Source: Prunus persica (lineage: Eukaryota; Streptophyta; Magnoliopsida; Rosales; Rosaceae). Taken from it: 64,000 nt of DNA. Under the pieces are notes generated by a model. The model saw only the letters and a list, made by a program, of their open reading frames with translations, was not told the DNA's origin and did not search any database. Location of the stretch: positions 4,013,836 to 4,077,835 of the forward strand of contig NC_034010.1 of the NCBI RefSeq assembly GCF_000346465.2, in the 5' to 3' direction. Below, one piece after another: positions 48,501 to 59,711 of the stretch. How positions within the stretch are numbered: position 1 is the stretch's first letter; every line of letters begins with the position of its first letter. Made by a program: the position numbers and the translations under genes.

Positions 48501-49037
48501 ATGGCCAAGCTTGGACAAAAGTCCGGAAGGTCTATTTTCCATATAATCTTCAAGGGTCCCATTGGGTTGCAATCGAAATTGATTTCGTTTGACATACTGC
48601 AACTGTGTATGACTCTTAAGTTGGTTTTACTGCCACTTCAAAGCTGGTTACACATATGCACCATATTAGCTATACGCTGGCACAAGTGCTGTACAATATG
48701 CACTTTTATGAAGCTTCTTAGGTTGAAGAGGTTAAGCAAAAGGGGCTGAAGATGTCGAGGTTTTTGCCATTCTCAGTTTGCAGCATTGGAGATGTGCCAC
48801 AACAACGAGATGGGTAAGCTTTGTGAATTTAGTGCAGTTTATAGGTATTTTACATAACTGCAGTTCTAATTTCCCAACTTATTGGCCTGACAGTACGTCC
48901 TGCGGAATCATGGGACTGTAAAATTCATCGAGCATCTCAGTGCTGGGATTTCGTTGGATAAAGTTGACCCTTTGAAGATCAAATATTACCGACTGAAGCT
49001 TGCAATAGAGGGTTTAAGGGGGGAGGCATATTTATGA
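45552..49037 (+). pseudogene. DUF1985 / Ulp1-like (C48) protease gene, decayed
   Basis: A multi-exon gene can still be followed. A DUF1985-type domain (LLIEDLKWTSPIVHGFLLRK, then GNKVIQFTAQQFCIVTGL, about 45700-46200) comes first. Next are short exons near 46400-46540 (FPALAALHLVV, HWRSNTLAHF) and 46624-46823, then a charged coiled-coil region (46935-47380). A long acidic region (47384-47826) is followed by a C-terminal cysteine protease domain. The catalytic His is in GSHWVAIEID (near 48570), the Asp in VYDS (near 48610) and the Cys in SCGIMGL (near 48900). Stops and frameshifts occur near 45880, 46199, 47055, 47372 and 48591. Such genes are known as cargo of plant MULEs. No product is expected. 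Confidence 0.82.
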
Positions 49038-49049
49038 GGTAAATGTCTT

Positions 49050-51780
49050 AATATTTGGGACCTCCACATGTTTGGGTCTCTTTTAAAACCCAACCGCCAT
49101 TGCCTTTGCATCCCATTATTTAAAACCTAGCTTCTACCGTCCATCATTAAACTGCAAGCACTAATGCCTCCCATTTAAACCTCAACTGCCAATGCTCATC
49201 TTCCAATAATTAAAACAGAAAGACTCTGCATGCCCATCCTATAAATAGGCTTTCTCATGCTTTGCAAAAGGAGGAAAGAACAAAAAGAGAATGGCAGCAG
49301 AGGCAGGCTCATCCTCTAGCTGCCGGAAGCACCAAAAAACCTTGGCCTTTTCTTTCATAACACCAAGCCTGAGCATCACCCATATTCTTTTACAACGCCA
49401 TCATTCCAACTCAAGCAGAAACTCTATCTTGCTAAACTTATGGGCTCTTAGCCCCCACACCACAAGCCTCTCATGCCAAGCCCTTCCATATTGATTCATT
49501 GAAACACAAGCCAAGCCTAAACTTTTGATTTACTAATCATTATCTTCTTGGTGAGAAAAACAAGAGTATTCCCTAAGAATCTGCATTCTTTCGGGGTATT
49601 TTGGGGCCTAGTTCTTGAACCAGGGCAAAGCGGCCCAAGTCCATCTAGAGCTACTGGAACAAAGATGGCCCTACATAAATGATGACTTTGCTGGGAATTA
49701 AGCCATTTCTCTTGAAGTGATTCCTCCACAACCACGAGCTTTATATGATCTTGTCATGCCACTAAGTGGAGCACCCATGCCACTGAGGTGTCGGAAACAC
49801 CAAAGCAAACTCCATAACCATCCCCAAATCCAAATGACTTGGAGGCTTCGTGCCAAGCAAATCTAAAGCAAAATCAAAGAAAAAGTTTCCAAGCTCAAGA
49901 TAAAACAAAAAATTGAGCACATAAGAAAATTGAGCTCAACATCCATTATTCACCCACAAACTGACGGCAAGCTTCAGCCAACATGCAAAGTTGTTGACCA
50001 CTGTTGTCAACTTTTGAGGCTAGCTCTGCCATTCACCTCCATCTCCACCATGAAACACCATTAGCAAGCCTAGTCATCGTCATAAATCACCTTCGCAGCA
50101 ACCCTTACCTCTCTAGAGTTATCGAGATGTGGGAGCATATATTTCACCGGCCAATAAGAAAACGACACGTGGAAAAGGAATACTCCTTAGGTCAAACTAA
50201 TTGCCCTAATTAATTTCTTTTTAATTCGGGAAATTATCTTTGATTTAAGATAAGAATATCTCCCTAAATCAAGGAACCAATCTCCACTAAATCTCTTGGA
50301 ATAATTCATATTAGGGTTATCTACTGTAGACGTCCCTGAACTTGGCCTCCAATTGCAATTGGGTCCGTGAACTTTTTTTTTTGCGCCAATTACATCCTTT
50401 AATTGGCCAAATAGTTCCAATTAGATCCTACCGTCCAACTCTGTCAATTTGTCTGTCAAAATGAAGGGGTAAAAACGTCCTTTCGGGTTCTTCATGACCC
50501 CAACTCCACCTTCTTCTTCCATCATCACCCAACAACCCCACCTCAAGAATCTGACTATTTTGGAAAGCCACCTTGTTCTTCCATCATCAATTCAACAACC
50601 CCACCTCAAGAATCTGACTATTTTGGAAAGCCATTTGTTAGAGGAGACTTGGTACAGAAAATTCCAACGTTCTGGAATTTCAGAAAGACAAAAAAAAAAA
50701 AAAAAAAGCAGCGAGAGAGAAACTTACCCTACCCAACAATTCTCTTCTTCAAGGAAACTTCTCAATTCCACAATCTCTTGGCCTCTTCCTGTGGTTTTCA
50801 CCTTTTCTTTTGCTTTCATTTGTGTTCATCAGTCTCCTTCTCTGTCTCTCCCTCTCTCTCCCGCAACCTATTCCCCCCTCCTCCTTCAAAACCCAGATCC
50901 CAACCCAACCTGCAAAAACTTCTTTGTCGAAAACCTTAGTTTGGGTCCCTCAAGGAGATGCTTTTTTGGTCAAGAAGAAGACACAAAACACAACACTTTA
51001 TTTTCACATAATGTACAAAACCCAAAATCCCAAGTAGACAACTTCAATCTGTCTTGACGTAAGGATTGTGGAGGGCAGGGTAGAGTATGTTCTTTGGCTT
51101 TCTCTCATTGGTTTTAAGGGGGTTAGGTTGGGATATGGGTTTTGAGCAGGTGGGATAAGGAGGAGGGGGAATGGGTTACGGGAGAGAGGGAGAGACAGAG
51201 AGGGCGAAAGAGAGAGAGAGAGGGATTTGGGTTTGGATTTTTTATTTTTAAGTTTACTTATTTAATTAAATATAATTTAATTATTCAATTTTTAAAAATT
51301 TTAAATTTTTTAATTTAAATGGACTGTTTTAGCCCTCAAATTAACAACCAAATTGACTGAAGGATTCAATTGGAACGTATGAGAGAGTTGGATGACCTAA
51401 TTGCCTCATAAAAAAGTTTACGGACCCAATTGCAATTGGGGGCCAAGTTCAGGGACATCTACAGTGAATAATCCTTCCTATTATCTTTTTGGGAAGAATA
51501 ATCCTAACCAAATAAGGATTATTCTCCCAAAATCCTAGCACACAAGGAAGTTATAAATACATAGCTATACAAGACATTCAAGGTAATCCTAAACCTAGTT
51601 CTAAAACCCGAAAGAAACATCTCTCTCTCTCTCCCTCTCCTCACAAGGCTAAGCACCACCACATACGACTTTGGCCACCTAGCTCTTCCAGTGAGAGAAA
51701 ACTCCATCCTTTTAGCTATTGCCGCATCTTTTCTAAAAGATTGAACTGAACTAACTTAGGTATCGGAGGGCCTCTGAGTG
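49050..51780 (+). mobile_element. Probable Gypsy LTR sequence, split by a MULE
   Basis: Sequence on both sides of the MULE looks like one long LTR. TATA boxes occur near 49240 (CTATAAATAGG) and 51553 (TTATAAATAC). A purine/pyrimidine leader follows, and near 51745 the motif GAACTGAACTAACTTAGG/TATCGGAGG is typical of the 3' part of plant Gypsy LTRs. Exact ends and target duplication were not found. Nothing coding was recognised here or in 51781-52240. Confidence 0.4.
50314..51474. mobile_element. Mutator-like element, 1161 bp, non-autonomous
   Basis: The ends are inverted repeats of about 150 bp per side (GTCCCTGAACTTGG then CAATTGCAATTGGGTCCGT near each end). The flanks are TTCATATTA (50305-50313) and TTCCTATTA (51475-51483), a 9-bp target duplication with one difference. 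There is no transposase. The interior holds a tandem duplication of about 60 bp (AACAACCCCACCTCAAGAAT twice, near 50530 and 50595) and C/T-rich DNA that could be a captured promoter or leader. Confidence 0.82.
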
Positions 51781-52240
51781 TGGTCTTTTGCTCATATTTA
51801 TTTCGCAAGAACCTAGAATGAGAAAGAAGGAAACTCAAAAGATAAAGAATCTACACGTGGATATTCTCCTATGGCCAAACCACTTGTCCCAATCCACTTG
51901 GGGACGTTTGAAAAGCACAACGACGAATTGTTTTGACGAGACCAGCATGACCGGCTGGTCCTCTGTTGAGATATAAAAACAAGGAAGGTCATCCCATGTG
52001 AAAGGGAGAAGCAACGGCTACAATTACGAAGCAAGCCATCAACAAAAAATAAAAAAGAGCAAAAGGAAGCATCCAATGCAAATAAAAAAAAAATATAAAA
52101 AACCATGCGAATGTCAGATTTCACAACAGGCCAAGCAGCAAAATAAATAAATAATATGCCAAGCAAAATTATTTCCTTCTCTCATCTGGCAACTTTCAAA
52201 TGCATTTACTAAACTAATATGACAATACTTCAAGATTTTT

Positions 52241-52817
52241 TTGGGGTGGGCACGATTCAGTTTGGACTCGTTTTTGTCTCAAATTATAACCGATTCGGTA
52301 CTATTCATCCAGTTTGGTTCGGTTCGGTTTTAATTAAAAAAATTCAAAAACTGTTCGGTTCGGTTTGAACCAGTTTTGATCCGATTTCAGTTTCAGTTCG
52401 GTTTTGAACTGGATTATAAAAATTATTATTTTTAATTGTTTTTTAATACAATTCTCAACTGAAATATTATTATTTTACTTGAAAATTAATAAATTATTCA
52501 ATTTCATATAAAAATAAATATTAAAGTTAGAAAAGAGATATTTTGAAATTGAACTTGGATAAATATTAGTTTTTCTTTTTAGTGAAATTAAAAATATAGC
52601 ATTAAATATAAATATATATTGAAATTATATATTTTTTTAATTTGACCGGTTCAGTTCGGCCCGGTCCGATTTTTGAAGACATGGAATTGGATCCGAAACC
52701 GATCCAAACCGATCCGATTCGGTTTTTGACCGGTCGTTGACTTTTTGATTAACTCGGTTTTTTTTCAATTTGGTTCGGCTTGAATTTCCGATTCGCCAGT
52801 TTGAGTGCCCACCCCTA
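52241..52817. mobile_element. hAT-type MITE, 577 bp
   Basis: The ends GGGGTGGGCAC and GTGCCCACCCC are inverted repeats of the class seen in plant hAT MITEs. AGATTTTT on the left and AGATTTTC on the right form an 8-bp target duplication with one change. The interior has many GGTTCGG/CCGAACC-like repeats and no gene. Confidence 0.85.
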
Positions 52818-52975
52818 AGATTTTCAATTTTAAGCATCTTTTGATTGGTTATTATATATTAAAGGTTATATTTTCACCCCATGCGTCATGTTTATTACTC
52901 TATTCTTATATTATCATACATTAGCCACTGCATCATATCTGATTTAATACCCGTTCACCATTATTTTATGCTATT

Positions 52976-53249
52976 CACTAGGAAAAAAAAAAGAAAAAAA
53001 AGGCTATAGACGACGGTGGTCTGTCGTCGTATAGGTGACCGCTATCTATTGTGACACTATAGAAGACGATGATTTATCGTTATCTATTAACCATTTAGAC
53101 GACAGTTTTACAAGATCATCATTGTCTATTTATCAATTCTGACAATAGTGGATCACCGTCCTCTATTTGTTATTTTTTGTCGTCCTAATGCTTAATTAGA
53201 CGACAGTATAATTTCGTTACCGTCATCTAAGTTGTGATATTTTGTAATG
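52976..53249. mobile_element. CACTA-like MITE or remnant
   Basis: It starts CACTAGGAAAA and ends TATTTTGTAATG, close to CACTA-type termini. Inside are repeated GACGACGG/GACGACAG motifs in both orientations, typical of En/Spm subterminal repeats. The 3-bp target duplication is not clear. Confidence 0.6.
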
Positions 53250-54650
53250 GTATTGTAGGTTTATATCCCTTTTTTTAGGTTGTTTCATTTGCAAAGACTT
53301 TTTCAATTCTCAAAACATGTTTCAAAATATTTCAATTAAAAAATGTAATCAAATGTGATCTCATAAGACAAAATATGCTCCAAAATATAAAAGAATTCAT
53401 CACAAGCATCTGTTGAGCATAAATTTTTGTCCACAAGTTAACCAAAATACAAAAGAATTCTTCTAAGTTACCCATAAAACTCACCCCCAAGGTCTATGTA
53501 TAACCCCCCAGAAATTCTGATCCTTCACAACACACTTCATCAATCTCCTTTTACGGGTAACTTTGATCAATTATCTTCTCCCACTAAAACATAATAAATA
53601 AAAAAGGAAAATTAGTCAATAAGTTCAACATCATGGTAACATATTTCTCAAGTCCTTCATATGACTCATATTAAAAACTTAACAATAGCAACCCCTCTTT
53701 TTAGTCCATCAAAGGGCATGTATAAATTGATATATTTTCTGTCACGATGAGCATAACCATTTTACTAACCACTACTAAACCATACAGAAGCCGAAACAAT
53801 GTAGGGAAAACAAGAAAGAATGAAAGAGAACCAAGAAGAGGAAATGCGATGCAAGACCTGCATTAGCATATGTAAAGTAAGTTTCACCAAATTTCACCAA
53901 ATTTCAGCAAGTTTCACCAACCAACTTTTACCTTTGATGTAGCTTCCTAATGAAATGAAAGACATACATGTTTACCTTTCAGCATATGATACACTAATTT
54001 TTATTTTTATTTATCTTGTTTCTCGAACTTCAAATATGAATCGATTTCTTTATAATATGAATTTCTTATCTGAATTTTTATATTTTTGTTTTTACTTTGT
54101 TGATGAACATGACTGCTTTTCACACGTGAAAGCATCATTCATCATTATCGAGGATGGCGACCCCATCCCCCATGAGAGTGCCACAGAAGTTTGGAAACTC
54201 TGCCCCCCCAACCCCAAGAGCATAGTAACAGGCACAGCACAGCCACCCAACGGAAAATATATAATCACAAAAAGCTTTCATACAGCCTTACCTTTTGAAA
54301 TCTGTTTAAGAGCCGTAGATTCACAAAGAGATCAACGGCATTTGAGTCTGGTCCACTTGAGGACCGTTGAATTGTCGTTCTTGTCTTCTCATCCTCCAGT
54401 CTCCAACAGTCCAAACCAGAGTATTATTCCTTAGGCCATGTGCGTCCACGAACCCACCTACCCAATTTGAATTAATTAATGGTAATGATCCATCCCCCAT
54501 GTGAGGGCAAGAAGAGTTTTAAAAACTTGTCACCCCAGAGAAAGACATTTTCAAAAAGCTTTCATACTTCCTTACCTGAGCTATCTGAGCTATCTGCGAA
54601 CCTTGGAATATTACTTCATCCAATTCCCTTGCAAAGAAAAGAAGAGAAAA
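53250..54650. other. Upstream region of the NLR gene, with a diverged duplication
   Basis: No gene is recognised. About 54166-54300 and 54489-54600 share CATCCCCCATG and, further on, AAAAAGCTTTCATAC followed by CCTTACC. The promoter-proximal region of the NLR has therefore been duplicated, and the second copy leads directly into the gene. Confidence 0.5.
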
Positions 54651-57600
54651 ATGGCTGGAGCTTTGATCGGAGAGGCCTTTATTTCTGCTTCCATCCAGGT
54701 GATTTGTGACAGAATTGCCTCACCCGAGTTCATTGATTTATTTCGGCACAAGAAACTCGATCAACCTCTCCTCATGAAACTGAAGAGGACCCTTTTGACC
54801 TTGAACGCAGTGCTCGATGATGCAGAGGAGAAGCAAATTGAGAAACCAGCTGTGAGAGAGTGGCTTGACGACCTCAAACATGCAGTCTTTGATGCTGAGG
54901 ACTTGCTGGGGGAGATCAACTATGAAGCATTGCGATGCAAGCTGGAAGGTGAAGCTGAAACAGCCGACAAATTTACCAACAAGGTGTGGAACTTCCTCCC
55001 TACTTCTCGTAATAAGTTTTATCAAAGCATGAATGTTAAGATACAGGAGTTGTTACGAAAACTAGAAGACTTTGTACAACTGAAAGGTGCTCTTGGTTTG
55101 ACAGAAGTTGTTGGGAGGAAGGTTTCACAAAGAACTCCAACAACTTCCTTGATTCATGAACCTTATGTATATGGTAGAAATGAAGTCAAAGAAAATTTAT
55201 CAAAAGTGTTGTTCTCTGATGATGCAAGCAAGGATGATGTGTCTGTCATCACCATTGTTGGAATGGGTGGGGTTGGCAAGACAACCCTTGCTCGAATGCT
55301 TTACAATGAAGACAGGGTGAAAGAGCATTTTACATTTAAAGCTTGGGCTTGTGTTTCAGAAGATTACGATGCTATTAGGGTAACTAAAACTCTTCTCGAG
55401 TCAGTCACTTCAAAACCTTGTAATACGACAGATCTCAATTTGCTTCAAGTTGAACTAAGAGAACAACTGCGGGGGAAGAAATTTTTGTTTGTATTGGATG
55501 ACCTTTGGAATGAGAAATATACTGATTGGAACTGCCTCCAAACTCCTTTTACTTCAGGGGCAAGGGGAAGTAAAGTCATCGTAACAACACGGAACAAAAA
55601 TGTAGCATCTTTCATGCAAAATGTTCCCACTCAACCCTTGGAACCATTGTCGCATGAAGATTGTTGGTCATTACTTGCAAAACATGCGTTTGGAAATGTA
55701 AGCTGTAGTGCATATCCAAGCTTGGAAGAAATCGGCAAGAAAATTGCACGAAAGTGCAATGGGTTGCCTTTAGCTGCACAAACACTTGGCGGTTTGTTAC
55801 GTTCCAGGCTAGACTCCGAGGTATGGAACAGAGTACTAAACAACAGCATTTGGGAGTTACCTTCCGAGAAAAGTGACATTCTTCCTGCTCTAGGATTGAG
55901 TTATCATTATCTTCCAGCTAAATTAAAGCGATGCTTTATTTATTGTTCAATTTTTCCAAAAGACTATGAATTCAAGGTAGAAGACGTTGTTTTTCTTTGG
56001 ATGGCAGAAGGTTTAATTCCCCAAGCGGAGAATGGGGACAACATGGAAGAAGTGGCTAAGGAATATTTTGATGAACTTTTATCCCGATCATTGTTTCAAA
56101 CATCGGGGAAATCAAGTTTCGTTATGCATGATCTCATCAATGACTTGGCTGTGTTCATGTCTAAAGGATTTTGTTCCAGGTGGGAAGGGAGGGAATCACA
56201 TGAAGTAGAAAGAGTTCGCCATTTGTCATATGCTAGGGAAGAATATGATGTTTCTCTTAAATTTGAGCAATTAAAGGAGGCTAAGTGTTTGCGGACCTTC
56301 CTACCTACCTCTTTAAATACTCATAAAGAGTATAATTATCTAGGCAAAAAGGTTGTACCAAATTTGTCGTCGTCACACAGATGTTTACGGGTGTTATCAT
56401 TGTCAAGTTATAGGAATGTCACTCAGCTACCTGATTCTATTAAAAATCTTATTCACTTGCGCTATTTGGATCTCTCTGGTACTGCAATTGAAACGTTACC
56501 TAGTGTACTTTGCAGTTTGTACTATTTGCAGACGTTACTATTGTCAAATTGTTCCTTTCTTGTTGAATTACCTGCAGACTTGAGAAAATTGATAAATTTA
56601 CAGAAATTAATGCTTGGAGGTTGTGCGTCTCTTGCTAAATTGCCTGTAGACCTGTGGGAATTAATTAGTTTGCGTCATCTTGATGTGAGTGGAACTAAAA
56701 TTGCAGAGATGCCAGCACAAATGAGTAGACTAAAAAGTTTGAGAACATTGATTGCTTTTGTTGTGGGGAAATCTATTGGGTCGACCATTGGGGAATTGGG
56801 GGAGCTTCCACATCTTCAAGGAAAACTTTCAATTCTAAAACTGCAAAATGTAGTTGATGCTAAGGATGCCGTGCAAGCCAATTTGAAGAATAAGAATGAT
56901 TTGAAGGAGTTAGAGTTGGCATGGGACGATGAAGACTTAGATGATTCCGAAAAAGCGAGAGATGTACTTGGCAAGCTCCAGCCTTCAATTAGTTTGGAGA
57001 AACTAATCATCAAATTTTACGGTGGAACTAACTTCCCGAATTGGTTAGGAGACTCATGCTTCTCTAACATACAAGTTATGCGTCTCAGTAATTGTAAATA
57101 TTGTTGGTCGCTGCCACCAGTTGGGGGGCTACCTGCTCTCAAAGAGCTCTATATAGAAAGGATGGAATTTGTTAAGACAATTGGTGTTGAGTTCTATGGC
57201 AGAAATGGAGCGTATCTAATTCAGCCATTTCAATCACTGGAGAAACTGGAGTTTAAGGAGATGGCAGAGTGGGAGGAATGGATACCAAGTGGAAGTGGAG
57301 GTCCAGACTTTCCTCGTCTCCAGGTACTGATCCTAAATGTGTGTCCGAAGTTGAGAGGAAGCTTGCCTTGTGATCTGCCTTGCTTGAAGAAACTTGGAGT
57401 GGATGGGTGTGGGGTTTTGCATGACCAAGGGGCCACTGCTACTACTAGTAGTGGTACTAGTCTCAACTACAATTCTCTTGAAGAATTGGAAATAGGTGAA
57501 TGCCAAACAGGTCTGTTATCATTACTAGAGACAAAGCTCCTCTCCCAACTTGCCATTCGACATTTTAATGACATACAGTGCTTGCCCAACATCAATCGTC

Positions 57601-58634
57601 TTCACAGATTGTCTCTCTGGAATTGTCCAACGCTGTCATCATTCCCTGAAGATGGCCTACCCACTTCGTTGACATCACTTATAATAATCAATTGTAGGAT
57701 ATTAGAATTCCTACCTCAAGAGATGTTGGCCAAATTAACATCACTCCACCTTTTGAGGATATATAATAGCTGTGATTCAATGAGGTCCTTCCCCTTGGAC
57801 ATTTTTCCCAAATTGAAGACACTTGAAATTGGTTACTGTGACAATCTGGAATCGCTTTGCTTGATTGAAGAAGGAGCAGTTCTCAGTCATTTAAATGACC
57901 TGCAGGTCTATAATTGTCCAAATCTGGTGTGTTTTCCCCCGGGAGGATTGCCCACTCCCAACCTGACTCGATTGGAATTTTTGGGATGCGAGAAGTTGAA
58001 GTCATTACCCGAACACATTCACACCCTCACTGCCCTTGGACATTTGAATTTAAGCAATCTTCCAAATCTGGAGTCAATTGCAGAAGATGGGGGTTTGCCT
58101 CCCAACCTCCGAGATTTTAGCATTAATAATTGTGAGAGACTGAGGGCTTCATCTTCATCAGTAGGAGACTACAATAACTGGGGTTTGCAAGCACTTGTCT
58201 CCCTTGAAGAATTTAGAATTGGTGGCAGGGGAAGTGATGAAATCTTGGAGACGTTGCTCAAGCAACAGCTGCTCCCTACCACTGTTCGCACTCTCCGCAT
58301 CGGGGAACTTTCAACTCTGAAATCTTCGGATGTAAAGGGACTTGCACGCCTTACTTTTCTTGAAACTCTAGAAATTATTTGGTGTAAAAGTCTGGAATTC
58401 CTGCCAGGAGAGGTACTTCAACACCTCACTTCTCTTCAACGGCTATACATTTATGACTGTCCGAGTCTCCAATTCCTGCCAGAAGAGGGTCTGCCGCCAT
58501 CTCTTTCTTATCTGTGCATCTCCAAGTGTCCTGCCCTGGAGAAAAGGTATCAGAATAAGACGGAACAAGATCATTGGGCCAGTATATCTCACATTCAATG
58601 CATCCAGATAAATGATGAAGTCATCTTAAGATAA
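54651..58634 (+). CDS. CC-NB-LRR disease resistance protein (RPP13-like 1 type)
   Basis: This is an intracellular immune receptor of 1327 aa in one intact coding exon. The start was chosen at MAGALIGEAF because CNLs of this class begin this way; an in-frame ATG 50 codons upstream has no family support. An Rx-type coiled-coil domain lies at about 1-150 (AVLDDAEEKQI, DAEDLLGEI). The NB-ARC domain has the P-loop GMGGVGKTT (204-212), kinase-2 FLFVLDDLW (278-286), RNBS-B KVIVTTRN, GLPLA (371-375) and MHD at 492-494. About 25 irregular LRRs follow from residue 540 to near 1300. All nucleotide-binding motifs are intact, so it should be functional. The effector it detects cannot be inferred. A likely 3' UTR intron and a broken LRR copy lie downstream. 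Confidence 0.96.
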   Translation: MAGALIGEAFISASIQVICDRIASPEFIDLFRHKKLDQPLLMKLKRTLLTLNAVLDDAEEKQIEKPAVREWLDDLKHAVFDAEDLLGEINYEALRCKLEGEAETADKFTNKVWNFLPTSRNKFYQSMNVKIQELLRKLEDFVQLKGALGLTEVVGRKVSQRTPTTSLIHEPYVYGRNEVKENLSKVLFSDDASKDDVSVITIVGMGGVGKTTLARMLYNEDRVKEHFTFKAWACVSEDYDAIRVTKTLLESVTSKPCNTTDLNLLQVELREQLRGKKFLFVLDDLWNEKYTDWNCLQTPFTSGARGSKVIVTTRNKNVASFMQNVPTQPLEPLSHEDCWSLLAKHAFGNVSCSAYPSLEEIGKKIARKCNGLPLAAQTLGGLLRSRLDSEVWNRVLNNSIWELPSEKSDILPALGLSYHYLPAKLKRCFIYCSIFPKDYEFKVEDVVFLWMAEGLIPQAENGDNMEEVAKEYFDELLSRSLFQTSGKSSFVMHDLINDLAVFMSKGFCSRWEGRESHEVERVRHLSYAREEYDVSLKFEQLKEAKCLRTFLPTSLNTHKEYNYLGKKVVPNLSSSHRCLRVLSLSSYRNVTQLPDSIKNLIHLRYLDLSGTAIETLPSVLCSLYYLQTLLLSNCSFLVELPADLRKLINLQKLMLGGCASLAKLPVDLWELISLRHLDVSGTKIAEMPAQMSRLKSLRTLIAFVVGKSIGSTIGELGELPHLQGKLSILKLQNVVDAKDAVQANLKNKNDLKELELAWDDEDLDDSEKARDVLGKLQPSISLEKLIIKFYGGTNFPNWLGDSCFSNIQVMRLSNCKYCWSLPPVGGLPALKELYIERMEFVKTIGVEFYGRNGAYLIQPFQSLEKLEFKEMAEWEEWIPSGSGGPDFPRLQVLILNVCPKLRGSLPCDLPCLKKLGVDGCGVLHDQGATATTSSGTSLNYNSLEELEIGECQTGLLSLLETKLLSQLAIRHFNDIQCLPNINRLHRLSLWNCPTLSSFPEDGLPTSLTSLIIINCRILEFLPQEMLAKLTSLHLLRIYNSCDSMRSFPLDIFPKLKTLEIGYCDNLESLCLIEEGAVLSHLNDLQVYNCPNLVCFPPGGLPTPNLTRLEFLGCEKLKSLPEHIHTLTALGHLNLSNLPNLESIAEDGGLPPNLRDFSINNCERLRASSSSVGDYNNWGLQALVSLEEFRIGGRGSDEILETLLKQQLLPTTVRTLRIGELSTLKSSDVKGLARLTFLETLEIIWCKSLEFLPGEVLQHLTSLQRLYIYDCPSLQFLPEEGLPPSLSYLCISKCPALEKRYQNKTEQDHWASISHIQCIQINDEVILR

Positions 58635-58647
58635 TAAAACAAACCAG

Positions 58648-58949
58648 GTATGTACTTCAAATAACGCTTTAACTGCTTTTCTTCTAATTCAATAAAAAAA
58701 AACTGAAATTCACTGTCCAAATAAACTGAAATACACATTTGCATCCAATTAACTTTTACAGTTGCCAAAATGCATAGCATTTTCATTGAATGCTTCTTCC
58801 CAGATCATGCTCTCTGTTGTTCAGCACTTTATTTTATAATTCATATTCGTTTTTGGCACACTATCAATAATCGAAACATTTCAAGCTCAATTTTGTCGTT
58901 TTGGGTTCTCCATTAATATTTCATCTCATTTCTAATTGTATGCATCCAG
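58648..58949 (+). other. Possible 3' UTR intron of the NLR gene
   Basis: A donor ACCAG|GTATGT lies 13 bp after the stop and an acceptor GCATCCAG|GAG at 58949. Introns in the 3' UTR are common in this NLR class. The prediction is from splice motifs only. Confidence 0.45.
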
Positions 58950-58991
58950 GAGATTGAAGCCATCTGATCAAAATTTTATACTCAGCTTTTT

Positions 58992-59291
58992 GTGAATTAC
59001 ATTGTCTCCCTTGAAGAATTTACAATTGGTGGCAGGGGAAGTGATGATATCTTGGAGATGTTGCTCAAGCAACAGTTGCTCCCTTCCACTCTTTACACTC
59101 TCCACATCTATAGACTATCAAGTCTGAAATCTTTGGACAGAAAGGGACTTAAAAACATCACTTCTCTTTCCTTTCTGAGTATCTCCAAGTGTTTTTCCCG
59201 GTAGAAAAGGTATAAGAAGATGACAGGAAAAGATTGGGCCAACATATCTCACATTCCTTGCATCAAGATAGGCCACGAAGTGATCATATGA
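58992..59291 (+). pseudogene. Partial LRR duplicate of the NLR 3' end
   Basis: VSLEEFTIGGRGSDDILEML and the next 40 residues match residues about 1183-1235 of the NLR upstream. About 40 residues are then missing, and the match resumes at SISKC and, after a stop at 59202-59204, at the ISHIPCI tail. This is a tandem partial duplication with an internal deletion and a stop. Confidence 0.9.
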
Positions 59292-59298
59292 GATGAGC

Positions 59299-59327
59299 TC
59301 TCTCTCTCTCTCTCTCTCACACACACA
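59299..59327. repeat. (TC)n(AC)n compound microsatellite
   Basis: About ten TC repeats are followed directly by five AC repeats, at the end of the LRR relic. From 59330 to 59711 nothing was recognised. Confidence 0.9.
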
Positions 59328-59711
59328 TTCCTGGAAGTCATCATATGGTATGTACATCAAGATAGGCCAAATTTTATTTTATTTTATTTTTCCAACAATT
59401 GCATATTTGAAGAATACATGCATTATTTTTGTCATCTATCTAGTGCACAATCTCTAAGACATGTTTGGACGTTTGTAAGATACTTTTTCTATTTGTTGGT
59501 AATTTCTAAATAGAAAACTCAGTAGTAACAAAACAAATTTCTTACCAGCAGTTATTATTTTATCGTGCAGACTGCCATGTACATACATACCAAAAGGTCT
59601 TGTTCAACTGAAAAGATTGACATAGGAAATTTATTCACATGGTATAAGTAACAGATTCATGAATGGAAAATGCGATCCAAAGCATATTGGTTACTTTTAT
59701 GACTCTTTAGA

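Noticed and set aside
53955..54434. 159-codon frame upstream of the NLR
   Set aside because: It overlaps the duplicated promoter segment, has no domain and its start is AT-rich simple sequence.
54501..54650. Upstream in-frame ATG extending the NLR by 50 residues
   Set aside because: Related receptors start at the MAGA/MAEA-type methionine; the extension has no family similarity and lies in the duplicated leader.
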